Below are positions 44,454 to 53,638 of a stretch of 53,638 bases of DNA, one piece after another. This stretch comes from Stenotrophomonas sp. UBA2302 (GTDB lineage: Bacteria; Pseudomonadota; Gammaproteobacteria; Xanthomonadales; Xanthomonadaceae). Made by a program: the position numbers and the translations under genes. The stretch is taken from contig DDVW01000005.1 of NCBI GenBank assembly GCA_002345545.1, positions 1-53,638 of the forward strand, given 5' to 3'. Below the pieces are notes generated by a model. It was not told where the DNA came from. It searched no databases and saw nothing but the letters and a program-made list of their open reading frames with translations. Each line of letters opens with the position of its first letter. Positions within the stretch are counted from its first letter, which is position 1.

Positions 44454-45218
44454 GTGAAATTCCCCACGAAAACGCTGCGGCTGTTGACCGCGAACATCCA
44501 GGCCGGCTCGAGCACCCGTCGCTACAGCGACTACGTGACCCGCAGCTGGTCGCACGCGCTGCCTGCCGGACAGAAGCGCTCCAGCCTGGATGCCATCGCC
44601 AAACTCGCCAGCACCCGCGACATCGTCGGCCTGCAGGAAGCCGATCCGGGCAGCCTGCGCTCGGGTTTCACCAACCAGACCCATTACCTGGCCGAACGCG
44701 CTGGTTTCAATTACTGGGCGCACCAGCCGAACCGCCGCATGGGCGGCGTGGCTTCCAGCGCCAATGGCCTGCTCAGCCGGCTGGAGCCGGTGGAGGTACA
44801 GGACCACGCCCTGCCCGGCCGTATCGGTGGCCGTGGCGTGCTGATCGCCCGTTATGGCGACGGCAAGGAAGGCCTGACCGTCGCGGTGGCGCACCTGTCG
44901 CTGGGCACCGGCTCGCGGCTGGCGCAGCTGGACTTCATTTCCGACCTGCTCAGCGATTACCCCAACGCGGTGCTGATGGGCGATTTCAACTGCATGGCCG
45001 ACCGCCCGGAAATGCGCGTGCTCTACCACAAGACCCGCTTGCAGCCGCCCAGCTGCCTGGTACCGACCTTCCCCAGCTGGGGACCGGATCGCGCCATCGA
45101 CCACATCCTGCTTTCGGACAGCCTGAAGATGCTCGACACGCGTGCGGTTGCCGCCGCGCAGTCGGACCATCTGGCGGTGGAGATGGAAGTGAAAGTTCCC
45201 GCCAACAGCCTGCGCTGA
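44454..45218 (+). CDS. endonuclease/exonuclease/phosphatase family protein
   Basis: A 254-residue metal-dependent phosphohydrolase. The EEP motifs are in order: RLLTANIQAGSS at the start, IVGLQEADPGSLRSG (metal-binding Glu), VAVAHLSLGTGSRLAQLDFI, VLMGDFNCMADRPEM (GDFN) and a terminal QSDHLAVEMEV (SDH). It starts at GTG 44454. No signal peptide is seen. Substrates of this superfamily range from DNA to phospholipids and inositol phosphates, so the specificity is open. Confidence 0.9.
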   Translation: MKFPTKTLRLLTANIQAGSSTRRYSDYVTRSWSHALPAGQKRSSLDAIAKLASTRDIVGLQEADPGSLRSGFTNQTHYLAERAGFNYWAHQPNRRMGGVASSANGLLSRLEPVEVQDHALPGRIGGRGVLIARYGDGKEGLTVAVAHLSLGTGSRLAQLDFISDLLSDYPNAVLMGDFNCMADRPEMRVLYHKTRLQPPSCLVPTFPSWGPDRAIDHILLSDSLKMLDTRAVAAAQSDHLAVEMEVKVPANSLR

Positions 45219-45330
45219 GCGCACTCGCGATGGGTGGCACTGCGCCCCCTTCCGCGTCCTCCGGCAAGCTGCGCCTGCGCGTTCACCGGCTTACCCCGGC
45301 ATTGACGCCGCCCCCGCTATGCTTTTGCCC

Positions 45331-47271
45331 ATGAACCGATATCTGCTGCTGTCCCTCGGCCTGGTACTGGCCGCCACCGGCACCGCCAGCCATGCCCGCA
45401 CCACCGATGCCCAACGCACCCTGATGCGTACGGCCATCGGCGACGCCGAACGTGGCCAGGTCGATGCCGGCACCCGCGCTGCACTGCGCGACCACCCGCT
45501 GTACGGCTGGCTGGAATACAGCAGCCTGCGCCGCACCATCGACACGCTCGGGACCTCCCAGGCGCAGGATTTCCTGAAGCGCTACCAGGGCCAGGCGGTG
45601 GCCGAAACGTTCCGCGCCACCTGGCTGGCGGCACTGGCCCGACGCCAGGACTGGCCGACGCTGCTGGCCAACTACACCACCAGTACCGATCCGGGCCTGC
45701 GCTGCGCGGTGCTCAATGCCCGCCACGCCACCGGCAAGGCCGACGCGCAATGGACCAGCGAGGCGCAGGCGCTGTGGCGCAGCGCCGGCAAATCGCTGCC
45801 CGACGCCTGCGACCCGGTGTTCGCGGTGCTGGCCAGCCGCGGCGGGCTGTCTCCCGCACTGCGCTGGGAACGCATCGAGGCTGCCGCCGATGCGCAGCAA
45901 CCGGGAGTGATGCGTGCCGCCGCACGCGGCCTGCCGGCGGCCGAACTGGCGCAGGCCAACGACTATGCCGCCTTCGTCGACACGCCCGATGCGCGCGCCT
46001 TGAGCTGGCCGAAAACCGAACGCAGCCGCCGCATCGCCACCGATGGCTTGGAGAAGCTGGCCAAGGCCGATCCGGACGCCGCCGAACAGCAGTTGCCGCA
46101 GTACATCCGGGCACTGGAACTGACGCCGGCCCAGCAGGGACGCGTGCGTTACCAGATCGCCCTGTGGACGGTGGCCTCCTACCTGCCCGACTCGGCGCGG
46201 CGGCTGGCCGCGGTACCCGAATCGGCCTATGACGAGCGCCTGCACGAATGGCGCACGCGCGAGGCGATGGCCCGCGGCGACTGGCCTGCCGCGCTGGCCG
46301 CGATCCGCAAGATGCCCGCCAGCCAGCGCAACGATTCGCGCTGGCGCTGGTTCGAAGGCCGCCTGCTGGAAAAAACCGGCAAGTCCGCCGAAGCCAATGC
46401 GCTCTATCGCGCCGCCGCCAGCGAGGCGACCTTCCACGGCTTCCTCGCCGCCGATACGCTCAAGCAGCCCTATGCGCTGTGCCCGTGGAATCCGGGCGAC
46501 AGCGCCACCGCCAAGGCGGCCGTCGCGCGTGATCCGGCGCTGCTGCGCGCCATCGAACTGTTCAAGATCGACCGCACGCTGTGGGCCGCACGCGAGTGGG
46601 CCGATGCGCTGTCGCGCTTCGACGACAGCCAGCGCCGGCTCGCGGTGGAAGTAGCCAGCGACAACGGCTGGTTCGACCGCGCCGTGTTCGCGCTCAAAGG
46701 CCCGCAGGAACTACGGCTGTACACCCTGCGCTTTCCGCTGCATCACGACGACGCCATCCGCCGCGAGGCCGCGCGCAATGCGTTGGACCCGGCCTGGATC
46801 GCCGCCGAGATCCGTGCCGAGAGCATCTTCAATCCGAACGCGCGCTCGCCGGCCAACGCCATGGGCCTGATGCAGGTGCTGCCGGCCACCGGCGCCAGTG
46901 TGGCCAAAAGCATCGGCCTGAGCGGTTATGGCGGCGCGGCCAGCCTGTACGACCCGGACACCAACATCGCCATCGGCAGCGCCTACCTGCGCCAGCTGAT
47001 GGACAAATACGACGGCCTGCCCTACGTCACCATCGCCGCCTACAACGCCGGCCCGACCCCGACCGCCCGCTGGCAGTCGCAGCGCCCGGACTTTGATCCG
47101 GACTTCTGGATCGAGACCATCAGCTACAAGGAAACCCGCGAGTACGTCGCCCGCGTGCTCGCCTTCAGCGTGATCTACGACTGGCGCCTCAATGGCAACG
47201 CGCTGGGCGTGAGCGACCGCATGCGCGGCAAGGTTGAAGGTTCCCGCAAAGCATTTACATGCCCGCAGTGA
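45331..47271 (+). CDS. slt: soluble lytic murein transglycosylase
   Basis: A 646-residue periplasmic enzyme cleaving peptidoglycan to 1,6-anhydromuropeptides. The signal peptide is MNRYLLLSLGLVLAATGTAS. A long alpha-superhelical doughnut domain occupies about 25-460. The catalytic lysozyme-like domain at the C-terminus has AAEIRAESIFNPNARSPANA (catalytic Glu in AES), MGLMQVLPATG, YDPDTNIAIGSAYLRQLMDK and VTIAAYNAGPTP, all Slt family 1 motifs. ATG 45331 is chosen over ATG 45319 because the signal peptide then starts cleanly. Peptidoglycan turnover links it to D-amino-acid salvage, though no operon connection exists. Confidence 0.94.
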   Translation: MNRYLLLSLGLVLAATGTASHARTTDAQRTLMRTAIGDAERGQVDAGTRAALRDHPLYGWLEYSSLRRTIDTLGTSQAQDFLKRYQGQAVAETFRATWLAALARRQDWPTLLANYTTSTDPGLRCAVLNARHATGKADAQWTSEAQALWRSAGKSLPDACDPVFAVLASRGGLSPALRWERIEAAADAQQPGVMRAAARGLPAAELAQANDYAAFVDTPDARALSWPKTERSRRIATDGLEKLAKADPDAAEQQLPQYIRALELTPAQQGRVRYQIALWTVASYLPDSARRLAAVPESAYDERLHEWRTREAMARGDWPAALAAIRKMPASQRNDSRWRWFEGRLLEKTGKSAEANALYRAAASEATFHGFLAADTLKQPYALCPWNPGDSATAKAAVARDPALLRAIELFKIDRTLWAAREWADALSRFDDSQRRLAVEVASDNGWFDRAVFALKGPQELRLYTLRFPLHHDDAIRREAARNALDPAWIAAEIRAESIFNPNARSPANAMGLMQVLPATGASVAKSIGLSGYGGAASLYDPDTNIAIGSAYLRQLMDKYDGLPYVTIAAYNAGPTPTARWQSQRPDFDPDFWIETISYKETREYVARVLAFSVIYDWRLNGNALGVSDRMRGKVEGSRKAFTCPQ

Positions 47272-47310
47272 GGCCGGCATGCTGGCCGTTCCCGACAAGG
47301 AGTCGTCAGC

Positions 47311-48198
47311 ATGCGCCACGTTTTCAGTTCCGCCGTGTTGTTCGCCGGCATCATGCTGTTGCCGGCACTGGCAACAGCCGTCCCCAGCCGCGCTGACGCG
47401 CAGAAGGCCTACAACGCCAGGGATCACAGCCGCTGCGCACTGATCTACACGCAGCTGGCGCAGATGCCGGACGCCATCCGCAGCGATGGCTACAACGCCG
47501 CCTGCTGCCTCGCGCTGGCAGGCGATGCGGATGCGGCCTTCGAGCAGTTGCGCGACACCATCCTCAGCCATTACACGCGCGTTCCGGATATCGAGCAGGA
47601 CCCGGATTTCGCCCCGCTGCACGGCGATCCGCGCTGGCAGCCGCTGCTCGATCTTGCCCGCCAGGAAGAAGACCGCCACCTTGCCGGTACCGATCGCGCC
47701 TTGCGCCACGAGCTGTTCGTGCGCATGAACCGCGACCAGCAGATGCGTGGCCGCCTGATGGCCGATCCGGAAAACAGGACGCTTCTGGAAGAAATGCAAG
47801 CCATCGACCGTGACAACACCGGCTGGCTCAAGAACCTGATCGATACCCGCGGCTGGCCCGGTTACAAGCTCGTTTACAAGGACGGGGCACAGGCGGCGTG
47901 GCTGCTGGCCCAACATGCCGACCTCGACACGGATTTCCAGCAACAGGTGCTGGAACTGCTGGAAAAGGCCGTGCTGGAAAAGGATGCCAGTCCTTCGCAT
48001 CTGGCCTATCTGGTCGACCGGGTGCGCACCGGCCGCGATCAGAAGCAGCTGTACGGCACCCAGTTCATCAAGGAGGACGGGCACTGGGTGCCGGCGCCGA
48101 TCGAGGACGAAGCCAACGTCGATGCACGTCGCCAGCGCATCGGCCTGGGAACGCTGGCCGAGTATGCCGAACAGATCCGCGACGCCTATGCGCAGTAG
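47311..48198 (+). CDS. exported TPR/DUF6624-like protein
   Basis: A 295-residue exported protein. Signal peptide [20 protein letters not shown], cleaved near ATA-VP. Residues about 28-110 look like TPR helices ([57 protein letters not shown]). The second half ([67 protein letters not shown]) matches what I remember of the DUF6624 family. AAGGAG precedes the ATG. Function unknown. It follows slt by 39 bp. Confidence 0.8.
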   Translation: MRHVFSSAVLFAGIMLLPALATAVPSRADAQKAYNARDHSRCALIYTQLAQMPDAIRSDGYNAACCLALAGDADAAFEQLRDTILSHYTRVPDIEQDPDFAPLHGDPRWQPLLDLARQEEDRHLAGTDRALRHELFVRMNRDQQMRGRLMADPENRTLLEEMQAIDRDNTGWLKNLIDTRGWPGYKLVYKDGAQAAWLLAQHADLDTDFQQQVLELLEKAVLEKDASPSHLAYLVDRVRTGRDQKQLYGTQFIKEDGHWVPAPIEDEANVDARRQRIGLGTLAEYAEQIRDAYAQ

Positions 48199-48233
48199 CC
48201 TTTGCCGCTGCCTGCTTCGGGCATGATGTACGC

Positions 48234-49454
48234 ATGAAGATCTATCTCGTTGGCGGCGCGGTCCGCGATGCCCTGCTCGGCCTGCAGCCCGGCGACCGTG
48301 ACTGGGTGGTGGTCGGCTCTACCCAGGCGGACATGGAAGCGCGTGGTTTCAAGGCGGTGGGCAAGGATTTCCCGGTATTCCTGCATCCAGACACCGGCGA
48401 GGAACATGCGCTGGCGCGTACCGAACGCAAGTCCGGGCGTGGCTATCGCGGCTTCGTGGTCGATGCCGCGCCCTCGGTGACGCTGGAGGAAGACCTGCAG
48501 CGCCGCGACTTCACCATCAACGCCATCGCCCGCGACGAAAGCAGCGGTGAGCTGGTCGATCCGTGGGGCGGCCTGCGCGACATCGAGCAGCGCGTGCTGC
48601 GCCATGTCGGCCCGGCCTTCGTGGAAGACCCGCTGCGGGTGCTGCGCGCGGCGCGTTTCCTTGCCCGCTTCGCTCCGCTGGGCTTTACCCTCGCTCCGGA
48701 AACCGCCGCGCTGATGCGGCAGATCGCCGACAGCGGCGAGCTGGACACGCTGGTGCCCGAGCGTATCTGGCAGGAGCTGCGCAAGGCGCTTGCCAGCGCG
48801 CAACCGTCGGCCTTCCTGCGCAGCCTGCACGCTACGGGTGCACTGGCGGCGATCCTGCCGGAGGTCGACGCGCTGTACGGCGTGCCGCAGCGCGCCGAGT
48901 TCCACCCGGAAGTGGACACCGGCGTGCATCAGGAAATGGTCAGCGACATGGCCGCGCAGCTGGCACCGGGGGACGACCTGATCGGTTTTGCCGCCCTCAC
49001 CCACGATCTGGGCAAGGCGCTGACGCCGCACGATGAACTGCCGCGTCACATCATGCACGAGCAGCGTGGCCTGAAGCCGCTGGCGGCGCTGTGCGAACGC
49101 CTGAAAATCCCCACCGACCACCGCCAGCTGGCCGAAGCGGCCTGTCGAGAACACCTCAACGTGCACCGCATCGACGAGCTGCGTGACGCCACCGTGCTGG
49201 AACTGATTTCCCGCTGCGATGGGTTCCGGCGCCCCGAGCGCATCGCGCAGATGGCGCTGGTGTGCGAATGCGACAAGCGCGGCCGGCTCGGCTTCGAAGA
49301 CAGCGACTATCCGCAGCGCGCCACATTGGTGCGCCTGCATGCCGCCGCGCTGGCGGTCAATGCCCGCGACATCGCCACTGAAGGACTGAAAGGCCCCGCC
49401 ATCGGCGAGGCCTTGGCCAAGGCACGTGTCCGCGCGATTGCCGCCGCGCGTTAA
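48234..49454 (+). CDS. cca: multifunctional CCA-adding enzyme (tRNA nucleotidyltransferase)
   Basis: A 406-residue enzyme that adds or repairs the 3' CCA of tRNAs. The class II nucleotidyltransferase head has [20 protein letters not shown] and GDRDWVVVG (catalytic DxD), then [16 protein letters not shown] and [18 protein letters not shown]. The C-terminal HD domain ([20 protein letters not shown], His and Asp pair) marks the gammaproteobacterial multifunctional form with phosphatase and 2',3'-cyclic phosphodiesterase activity. Start ATG 48234. Its stop overlaps the convergent SseB-like gene's stop. Confidence 0.96.
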   Translation: MKIYLVGGAVRDALLGLQPGDRDWVVVGSTQADMEARGFKAVGKDFPVFLHPDTGEEHALARTERKSGRGYRGFVVDAAPSVTLEEDLQRRDFTINAIARDESSGELVDPWGGLRDIEQRVLRHVGPAFVEDPLRVLRAARFLARFAPLGFTLAPETAALMRQIADSGELDTLVPERIWQELRKALASAQPSAFLRSLHATGALAAILPEVDALYGVPQRAEFHPEVDTGVHQEMVSDMAAQLAPGDDLIGFAALTHDLGKALTPHDELPRHIMHEQRGLKPLAALCERLKIPTDHRQLAEAACREHLNVHRIDELRDATVLELISRCDGFRRPERIAQMALVCECDKRGRLGFEDSDYPQRATLVRLHAAALAVNARDIATEGLKGPAIGEALAKARVRAIAAAR

Positions 49455-49885
49455 GGCGCGGCCGCGCGCGCCAGTGCCGCAGCACGCTGCTTGAGCTGGG
49501 TGACCGAGTCGGGCGTCAGCTCCATGCCCACATCGAAGCCGGGATTGAGCACGATGCCCACGCCGTCGGCGATGCCGCCCAGCAGCCAGCGGAAATCCAG
49601 ATGCAGCGCGTTCTCGAACGCCGGCGCCTGCTCGCTCCAGACCAGCGCCCGCTCGGTTGCCGAGAACACCGCGAACATCGGCTCGTCGAGTTCATTGGTG
49701 AGCACCAGCGGAGTGATGCTGTCATCCCACTCGCCGCCCTCAGGAATTTCCTTGTCCAGCAGCACGAAGATCTTCTGGCCCAGCATCCAGTCGAGGAAAT
49801 CCCCGGTTTTCAGCTGGCCTTCCTGCGCCTGCAGCAAACGGGCTTCCAGCTCATTGAGCGGCGTGAAGGGGGCTTCGTTTTCCAT
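49451..49885 (-). CDS. SseB-family protein
   Basis: A 144-residue acidic cytoplasmic protein: [80 protein letters not shown]. This pattern matches the SseB N-terminal domain family, whose function is poorly known. ATG 49885 is preferred over ATG 49900. Its stop codon is read from TTAA shared with the cca stop, so the genes overlap by 4 bp tail to tail. Confidence 0.78.
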   Translation of the reverse strand: MENEAPFTPLNELEARLLQAQEGQLKTGDFLDWMLGQKIFVLLDKEIPEGGEWDDSITPLVLTNELDEPMFAVFSATERALVWSEQAPAFENALHLDFRWLLGGIADGVGIVLNPGFDVGMELTPDSVTQLKQRAAALARAAAP

Positions 49886-50017
49886 CGGATTCCTGCACAA
49901 GTGGGAGTTCAGGCGCGACTGTAGCAGCCCTGTCGCAACGATAAGCGTCTGTGCGTCCGGATGCAGCGCAATTTTCCGCGCTGCCTGAAGCAGGCCGGCG
50001 ACACGCTGCCTTGCCGC

Positions 50018-51085
50018 TCAGATCTTCAGATAGATGCGGCGCCGGTCCATCCACGCCATCGGCACCCACCACAGCGCGACGAAGGCCAGCGCCATCAGCA
50101 GCGACGCCAGCTGCGCCCCGGCCAGCGGCGTGATCCAGCGATCGAACAGCTGCGCATACAGCCAGCCCCATAGCCCGGTGGCCATCATCGCCAGCACCAT
50201 CGCCGAGGAACCCGCATAGGCGGTGATCGCGTTGACCCCGAAACGCCGCCCCAGTGCGGGCCACTGCCGCGTGTCGATCAGCAGATGCGCCAGCCACAGG
50301 CTCGCAAACGCCCAGCCGGCGGTCCACAAGACGTAGGACGGCGTCCACAGGTTCTTGTTGAACGGCAGCCAGGCCGACCACAGCAGGCCGGCCGCCAGCA
50401 GCATCACCGCGCCAACCAGCAGATGCACGGGGCGCGTGCGCAGCATCGCGCCGGCCTGCAGGCCGATCAGCGACGAGGCCAGCGCGCCCAGCGTGGACAG
50501 CAGCCCTTCCGGATCATGTCCCTGACCGGTGGTCACGTCGTACTGGTACAGCAATGGTCCCAGCAGCGCGCTGTCGACGCGGCTGGGGAGGTTGAGCAGC
50601 GGCTCCAGCGACCCACCGGCGGCCAGCAGCAGCGCATATCCGCTCAGCACACCCCCCAGCAGCAGCCACTGCGCCCGCGGCCGCAGCCAGATCGCGGCCA
50701 TGCCGGCCAGCGCGAAACAGATACCGATGCGCTGCAGCACCCCCCACGGCCGGTAATGCGGCAGATCCAGCCACCACCACGCCAGAAAGTGCAGCAGCAG
50801 GCCGAGGCCGAGAATCCGCAGCGCCCGCACCAGTACCGTGCGGCTCAACGCCGCGCGATCTCCACCCTGCTCCACGCGCGGCACCACGCCCAGCGCGATC
50901 GACACGCCGACGATCACCAGAAAGAACGGGAACACCAGGTCGGTCAGGGTGCACCCGTGCCACTGCGCGTGCAGCAAGGGAGGAAACACGTGCGACCAGC
51001 TGCCGGGATTGTTGACCACAAGCATCGCCGCCACGGTGATGCCACGCAGGGCATCGACCGAGGCATAACGGATGTTCGCGCCCAC
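50018..51085 (-). CDS. nagX: NagX-type membrane acyltransferase (DUF5009, heparan N-acetyltransferase-like)
   Basis: A 355-residue polytopic inner-membrane protein with about ten hydrophobic segments. It opens RYASVDALRGITVAAMLVVN and has HAQWHGCTLTDLVFPFFLVI, the signature of the DUF1624/DUF5009 acyltransferase family (His in WHG is the probable acetyl carrier). The family includes human HGSNAT and bacterial NagX of GlcNAc clusters. GTG at 51085, 10 bp after nagA, is used; no ATG is available near the start of homology. It is the last gene of the nag operon. The substrate is presumably an amino sugar, but the step is not proven. Confidence 0.85.
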   Translation of the reverse strand: MGANIRYASVDALRGITVAAMLVVNNPGSWSHVFPPLLHAQWHGCTLTDLVFPFFLVIVGVSIALGVVPRVEQGGDRAALSRTVLVRALRILGLGLLLHFLAWWWLDLPHYRPWGVLQRIGICFALAGMAAIWLRPRAQWLLLGGVLSGYALLLAAGGSLEPLLNLPSRVDSALLGPLLYQYDVTTGQGHDPEGLLSTLGALASSLIGLQAGAMLRTRPVHLLVGAVMLLAAGLLWSAWLPFNKNLWTPSYVLWTAGWAFASLWLAHLLIDTRQWPALGRRFGVNAITAYAGSSAMVLAMMATGLWGWLYAQLFDRWITPLAGAQLASLLMALAFVALWWVPMAWMDRRRIYLKI

Positions 51086-51095
51086 AGCCGCCGGC

Positions 51096-52238
51096 TCAGT
51101 CGCGCTGGCCGGCGATCCAGGTGGCCTGCACCTGCAGCGTCTGGTCGAGCAGCACGAAATCGGCCTGGTAGCCCGCTGCGATGTGGCCGTAGCGATCCTG
51201 CAGGCCGAGGAACTGCGCCGGGTAGGTCGAGGCCATGCGCGAGGCTTCCGCCAGCGGCAGGCCCAGCAGCTCCACTGTATTGCGCACGGCGGTGGCCATG
51301 TCCAGCGCCGAACCGGCCAGCGCACCGGCGGCATTGCGCACCACGCCGTCGACGGCGGTGATCACTTCGCCATACAGCTCGAAGGCCGGATTGTCCGAGC
51401 CCACCATCGGCATCGCATCGGTGACCAGCAGCATCTTGCCGCGCGGCTTGGCGGCCAGCGCCACCCGCAGGCTGGCCGGATGCACGTGCACGCCATCGAC
51501 AATGACGCCGCACCAGCTGTCCGCATCTTCCAGTGCCGCGCCGACCACGCCCGGCTCACGCCCCTGCAGCGGCGTCATCGCGTTGTACAGATGGGTGAAA
51601 CCGGTGATGCCGGCTTCCAGCCCGGTACGGACTTCCTCGTAGCTGGCGGCGGTATGGCCGGCCGCTACGATCGCGCCATTGGCGACCATCTGCCTGATCG
51701 TGCTTGCCGGTACCCGCTCCGGTGCCAGCGTGATCAGGGTGACGCCATTGTCCAGCGACGTCGCCATGCGCACTTCATCTGCATCCGGAATGCGAAACTT
51801 GCCGGCATCGTGCGTGCCCTTGCGCGCCGGGGCGATGTACGGCCCTTCCAGATGGATGCCGAGCACGCCCGGCACCTGCGCGGCGATGGCCTCGCGGGTG
51901 GCATGCACCGCACGCGCCATCACCTCGGCATCGTCACTGATCAGTGTCGGCAACATGCCGGTGGTGCCGAATTTGCGATGTCCGGCCACCATCGTGCGCA
52001 ACGCGTCGACGTCGGTCTGGTTGTTGAACAACGCCCCGCCGCCGCCGTTGACCTGCACGTCGATGAAGCCCGGCATCAGCCAGCCGCCCTGCAGGTCGAC
52101 GACCGCGTCGGCGCCGGCCAGCTGCGGATCATCGAGCGCGACCACCGCGGCGACACGGCCGTCCTCGACCACCACCGCGACATCGTCGCGGAAGTCCTCG
52201 CCGGCAAGAATCCGGCCGTTGCGCATTACCGTCTTCAT
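51096..52238 (-). CDS. nagA: N-acetylglucosamine-6-phosphate deacetylase
   Basis: A 380-residue amidohydrolase giving glucosamine-6-phosphate and acetate. Motifs are FIDVQVNGGGGALFNNQTDV, GIHLEGPYIAPARKGTHDAG (HLEGP with metal Glu), NGAIVAAGHTAASYEEV (His), FTHLYNAMTPLQGREPG (HLYNAM) and LLVTDAMPMVGS (catalytic Asp). The ATG overlaps the nagB-II stop by one base (TGATG), so the genes are translationally coupled. It is cytoplasmic, and length is normal for NagA. Confidence 0.95.
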   Translation of the reverse strand: MKTVMRNGRILAGEDFRDDVAVVVEDGRVAAVVALDDPQLAGADAVVDLQGGWLMPGFIDVQVNGGGGALFNNQTDVDALRTMVAGHRKFGTTGMLPTLISDDAEVMARAVHATREAIAAQVPGVLGIHLEGPYIAPARKGTHDAGKFRIPDADEVRMATSLDNGVTLITLAPERVPASTIRQMVANGAIVAAGHTAASYEEVRTGLEAGITGFTHLYNAMTPLQGREPGVVGAALEDADSWCGVIVDGVHVHPASLRVALAAKPRGKMLLVTDAMPMVGSDNPAFELYGEVITAVDGVVRNAAGALAGSALDMATAVRNTVELLGLPLAEASRMASTYPAQFLGLQDRYGHIAAGYQADFVLLDQTLQVQATWIAGQRD

Positions 52239-53266
52239 CAGACCGTTTCCGTGACCTTGTTCAGGTGCGGCGGCAGATCCGGGTTGTTGCCCCGGCGCAG
52301 CGCCAACGCGTTGATCGCGCGGTAGAAGCTCTGCACGATCAGCAGCGGCGCGCACAGCGGGTGCGGCGCGGCGGCCACCGGCAGAGCGCCGCCTTCGCCG
52401 GCCTGCCATACCTTGGCCCCGCGGGCGGCGAACTCTTCGGCCACGGCGCGGGTGCCGGCACCGGTTTCATCAGGCAGCGCGAACGCCAGTACCGGGAAAT
52501 CCTTGCCGACCAGCGCCATCGGACCGTGCTTCACTTCCGCCGAGCTGTAGCCTTCGGCATGCAGGCCACAGGTTTCCTTGAACTTCAGCGCCGCTTCCTG
52601 CGCCGCCGCCAGACCCGGGCCGCGGCCGAGCACGAACAGGTTGTGGGCGTCGGCCAGACCGTCGGTCACCGCGCTCCAGTCGCACTCCCATGCCTGGGAC
52701 AGCGCCGCCGGCAGCTGGTCGAGCGCGGCGATCAGCGCCGGATCGTTCTTCCAGTACGCGCCCAGCTGCAGGAAGGCGGCCAGTGACGCCAGATAGCTCT
52801 TGGTCGCCGCGACGCTGCGTTCGGTACCGGCGCCCAGCGGGATCACGGTATCGGCCAGCTGCGCCAGCGGCGAATCCTCGACGTTGACCAGTGCCACCAC
52901 GCGCGCGCCGGCGGCCTTGGCCGCTTCGGCATTGCGCAGCAGGTCCGGGCTCTTGCCCGACTGCGAAACCACGATGTACAGCGCGCCACGCACCTGCAAC
53001 GGAGCCTCGTAGACCGAGCCCACCGACGGCGAGGCCGAAGCGGTCACCAGCCCCAGCTGGGTCTCGAACAGGTACTTGCCGTAGGTGGCGGCGTGACCGG
53101 AGCTGCCGCGTGCACAGGTGACGATGAACGGCGGCGGATTCTGCCGCAGCTCGGCAGCCAGCGCCTGCACCACTTCACGGTTGCGGGCGAACTGCGCGGC
53201 GATCACCGAGGCGCTTTCAGCAGCCTCGCGGAACATCAGGGTTTCGGTTTCAGTCGGCAATGCCAT
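52238..53266 (-). CDS. SIS-domain glucosamine-6-phosphate deaminase (NagB-II type)
   Basis: A 342-residue protein with two SIS domains. The first has CARGSSGHAATYGKYLFE and YIVVSQSGKSPDLLRNAEAA; TERSVAATKSYLASLAAF follows, and the second has LFVLGRGPGLAAAQEAALKF and EVKHGPMALVG. This is the isomerase-half-of-GlmS architecture used by NagB-II deaminases, which replace classical NagB in Xanthomonas and Shewanella. It converts glucosamine-6-phosphate to fructose-6-phosphate and ammonia. Start ATG 53266 lies 6 bp after the LacI gene stop; the following nagA overlaps it. Confidence 0.93.
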   Translation of the reverse strand: MALPTETETLMFREAAESASVIAAQFARNREVVQALAAELRQNPPPFIVTCARGSSGHAATYGKYLFETQLGLVTASASPSVGSVYEAPLQVRGALYIVVSQSGKSPDLLRNAEAAKAAGARVVALVNVEDSPLAQLADTVIPLGAGTERSVAATKSYLASLAAFLQLGAYWKNDPALIAALDQLPAALSQAWECDWSAVTDGLADAHNLFVLGRGPGLAAAQEAALKFKETCGLHAEGYSSAEVKHGPMALVGKDFPVLAFALPDETGAGTRAVAEEFAARGAKVWQAGEGGALPVAAAPHPLCAPLLIVQSFYRAINALALRRGNNPDLPPHLNKVTETV

Positions 53267-53272
53267 GGATCG

Positions 53273-53638
53273 TTACTCGGACAAGTCAGGAGGGGAGGAA
53301 GGAGGACGCGACGGCTGCTGGCGCAGCGGCGCGGTGGAGCCACGCACCACCAGTTGCGGCACGAAGCCCTGGTTGTGCAACTGCACCGGGTTGTCATCGT
53401 AGGCATCGGTGCGCAGCAGGCTGATCAGCAGACGCGCGGCATGCCGGGCGATGTCGCCGGTGGCCTGCTTGGCGGTGGTCAGCGCCGGCCACGACTGGCG
53501 CGAGAACGGGCTGTCCTCGAAGCCGGCGATCGACAGGTCGTAAGGCACATTCAGTCCGGCCGAATTGGCCGCCGCCAGCACACCGGCGGCGATCTCGTCA
53601 TTGGAACCGAAGATCGCGGTCGGCGGTTCGCGCAGCGC
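53273..53638 (-). CDS. LacI-family transcriptional regulator, N-terminal part outside window
   Basis: Only the C-terminal 121 residues are present. They include EPPTAIFGSNDEIAAGVLAA (the effector-domain strand/helix with SND.IA.G), LSIAGFEDSPFSRQSWPALT and GFVPQLVVRGSTAP, the typical ligand-binding end of LacI regulators with the RxSTA strand. The DNA-binding domain lies beyond the right edge. Position 6 bp before nagB-II suggests the local GlcNAc-responsive regulator (NagR-like); the ligand is inferred. Confidence 0.9.
   Translation of the reverse strand, partial: ALREPPTAIFGSNDEIAAGVLAAANSAGLNVPYDLSIAGFEDSPFSRQSWPALTTAKQATGDIARHAARLLISLLRTDAYDDNPVQLHNQGFVPQLVVRGSTAPLRQQPSRPPSSPPDLSE

Overview
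The window is high-GC proteobacterial chromosome (roughly two thirds G+C by eye, strong G/C third-position bias, hence very long open frames antisense to real genes). Gene content points to Xanthomonadaceae (Lysobacterales), probably Stenotrophomonas or a close relative: a plant-type glutamate-cysteine ligase, a 308-residue Grx4-rhodanese fusion, a NagB-II/NagA/NagX N-acetylglucosamine cluster with a LacI regulator, cytochrome c4 beside two DsbA paralogues, and a TonB-dependent receptor with a carboxypeptidase-like N-terminal domain. The genus is inference. I found no rRNA, tRNA, insertion sequence, prophage or CRISPR. It reads as core chromosome with small metabolic islands.

Layout. 1-2435 (minus): O-antigen ligase running off the left edge, a GT4 glycosyltransferase and a CHCC zinc-finger protein. 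2563-4857 (minus): malic enzyme MaeB. 5066-10463 (plus): a D-amino-acid catabolic operon of PLP D-serine dehydratase/D-threonine aldolase-like enzyme, GntP permease, RpiR regulator, N-acyl-D-amino-acid deacylase and RidA. 10861-14714 (plus): glutamate symporter GltS, D-amino-acid dehydrogenase DadA and a LysR regulator. 14844-17301 (minus): a QEGLA/DUF1704 putative metallopeptidase and RsgA. 17518-20539 (plus): aminotransferase AlaA, SGNH hydrolase, methyltransferase, DUF6172. 20558-22627 (minus): DEAD-box helicase and polysaccharide deacetylase. 22689-26587: the glutaredoxin-rhodanese fusion, DUF924, DegV, a small unknown protein and a PP-loop ATPase.

26611-29942 (minus): the formaldehyde detoxification operon frmR-frmA-unknown-fghA with a recognisable FrmR operator, followed by an exported unknown protein. 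30102-32164: a TPR lipoprotein and a small Cys-tailed protein. 32324-38475 (minus): TonB-dependent receptor, PhoD phosphatase and a secreted protein behind a Pho-box-like promoter. 38655-41714: gshA, a VIT/CCC1-type transporter and engB. 41936-49454 (plus): cytochrome c4, two DsbA-like proteins, an endonuclease/exonuclease/phosphatase-family protein, Slt, a DUF6624-like protein and Cca. 49451-53638 (minus): SseB-like protein, NagX, NagA, NagB-II and a LacI regulator cut by the right edge.

How the genes work together. 5066-14714 holds two neighbouring D-amino-acid routes: deacylation, PLP-dependent deamination and RidA clean-up, and DadA oxidation. The frm operon oxidises glutathione-bound formaldehyde, with glutathione made by GshA about 9 kb away. 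The receptor/PhoD block looks like an outer-membrane and periplasmic scavenging unit for a phosphorylated ligand. The right-hand nag cluster turns amino sugars into central metabolites.
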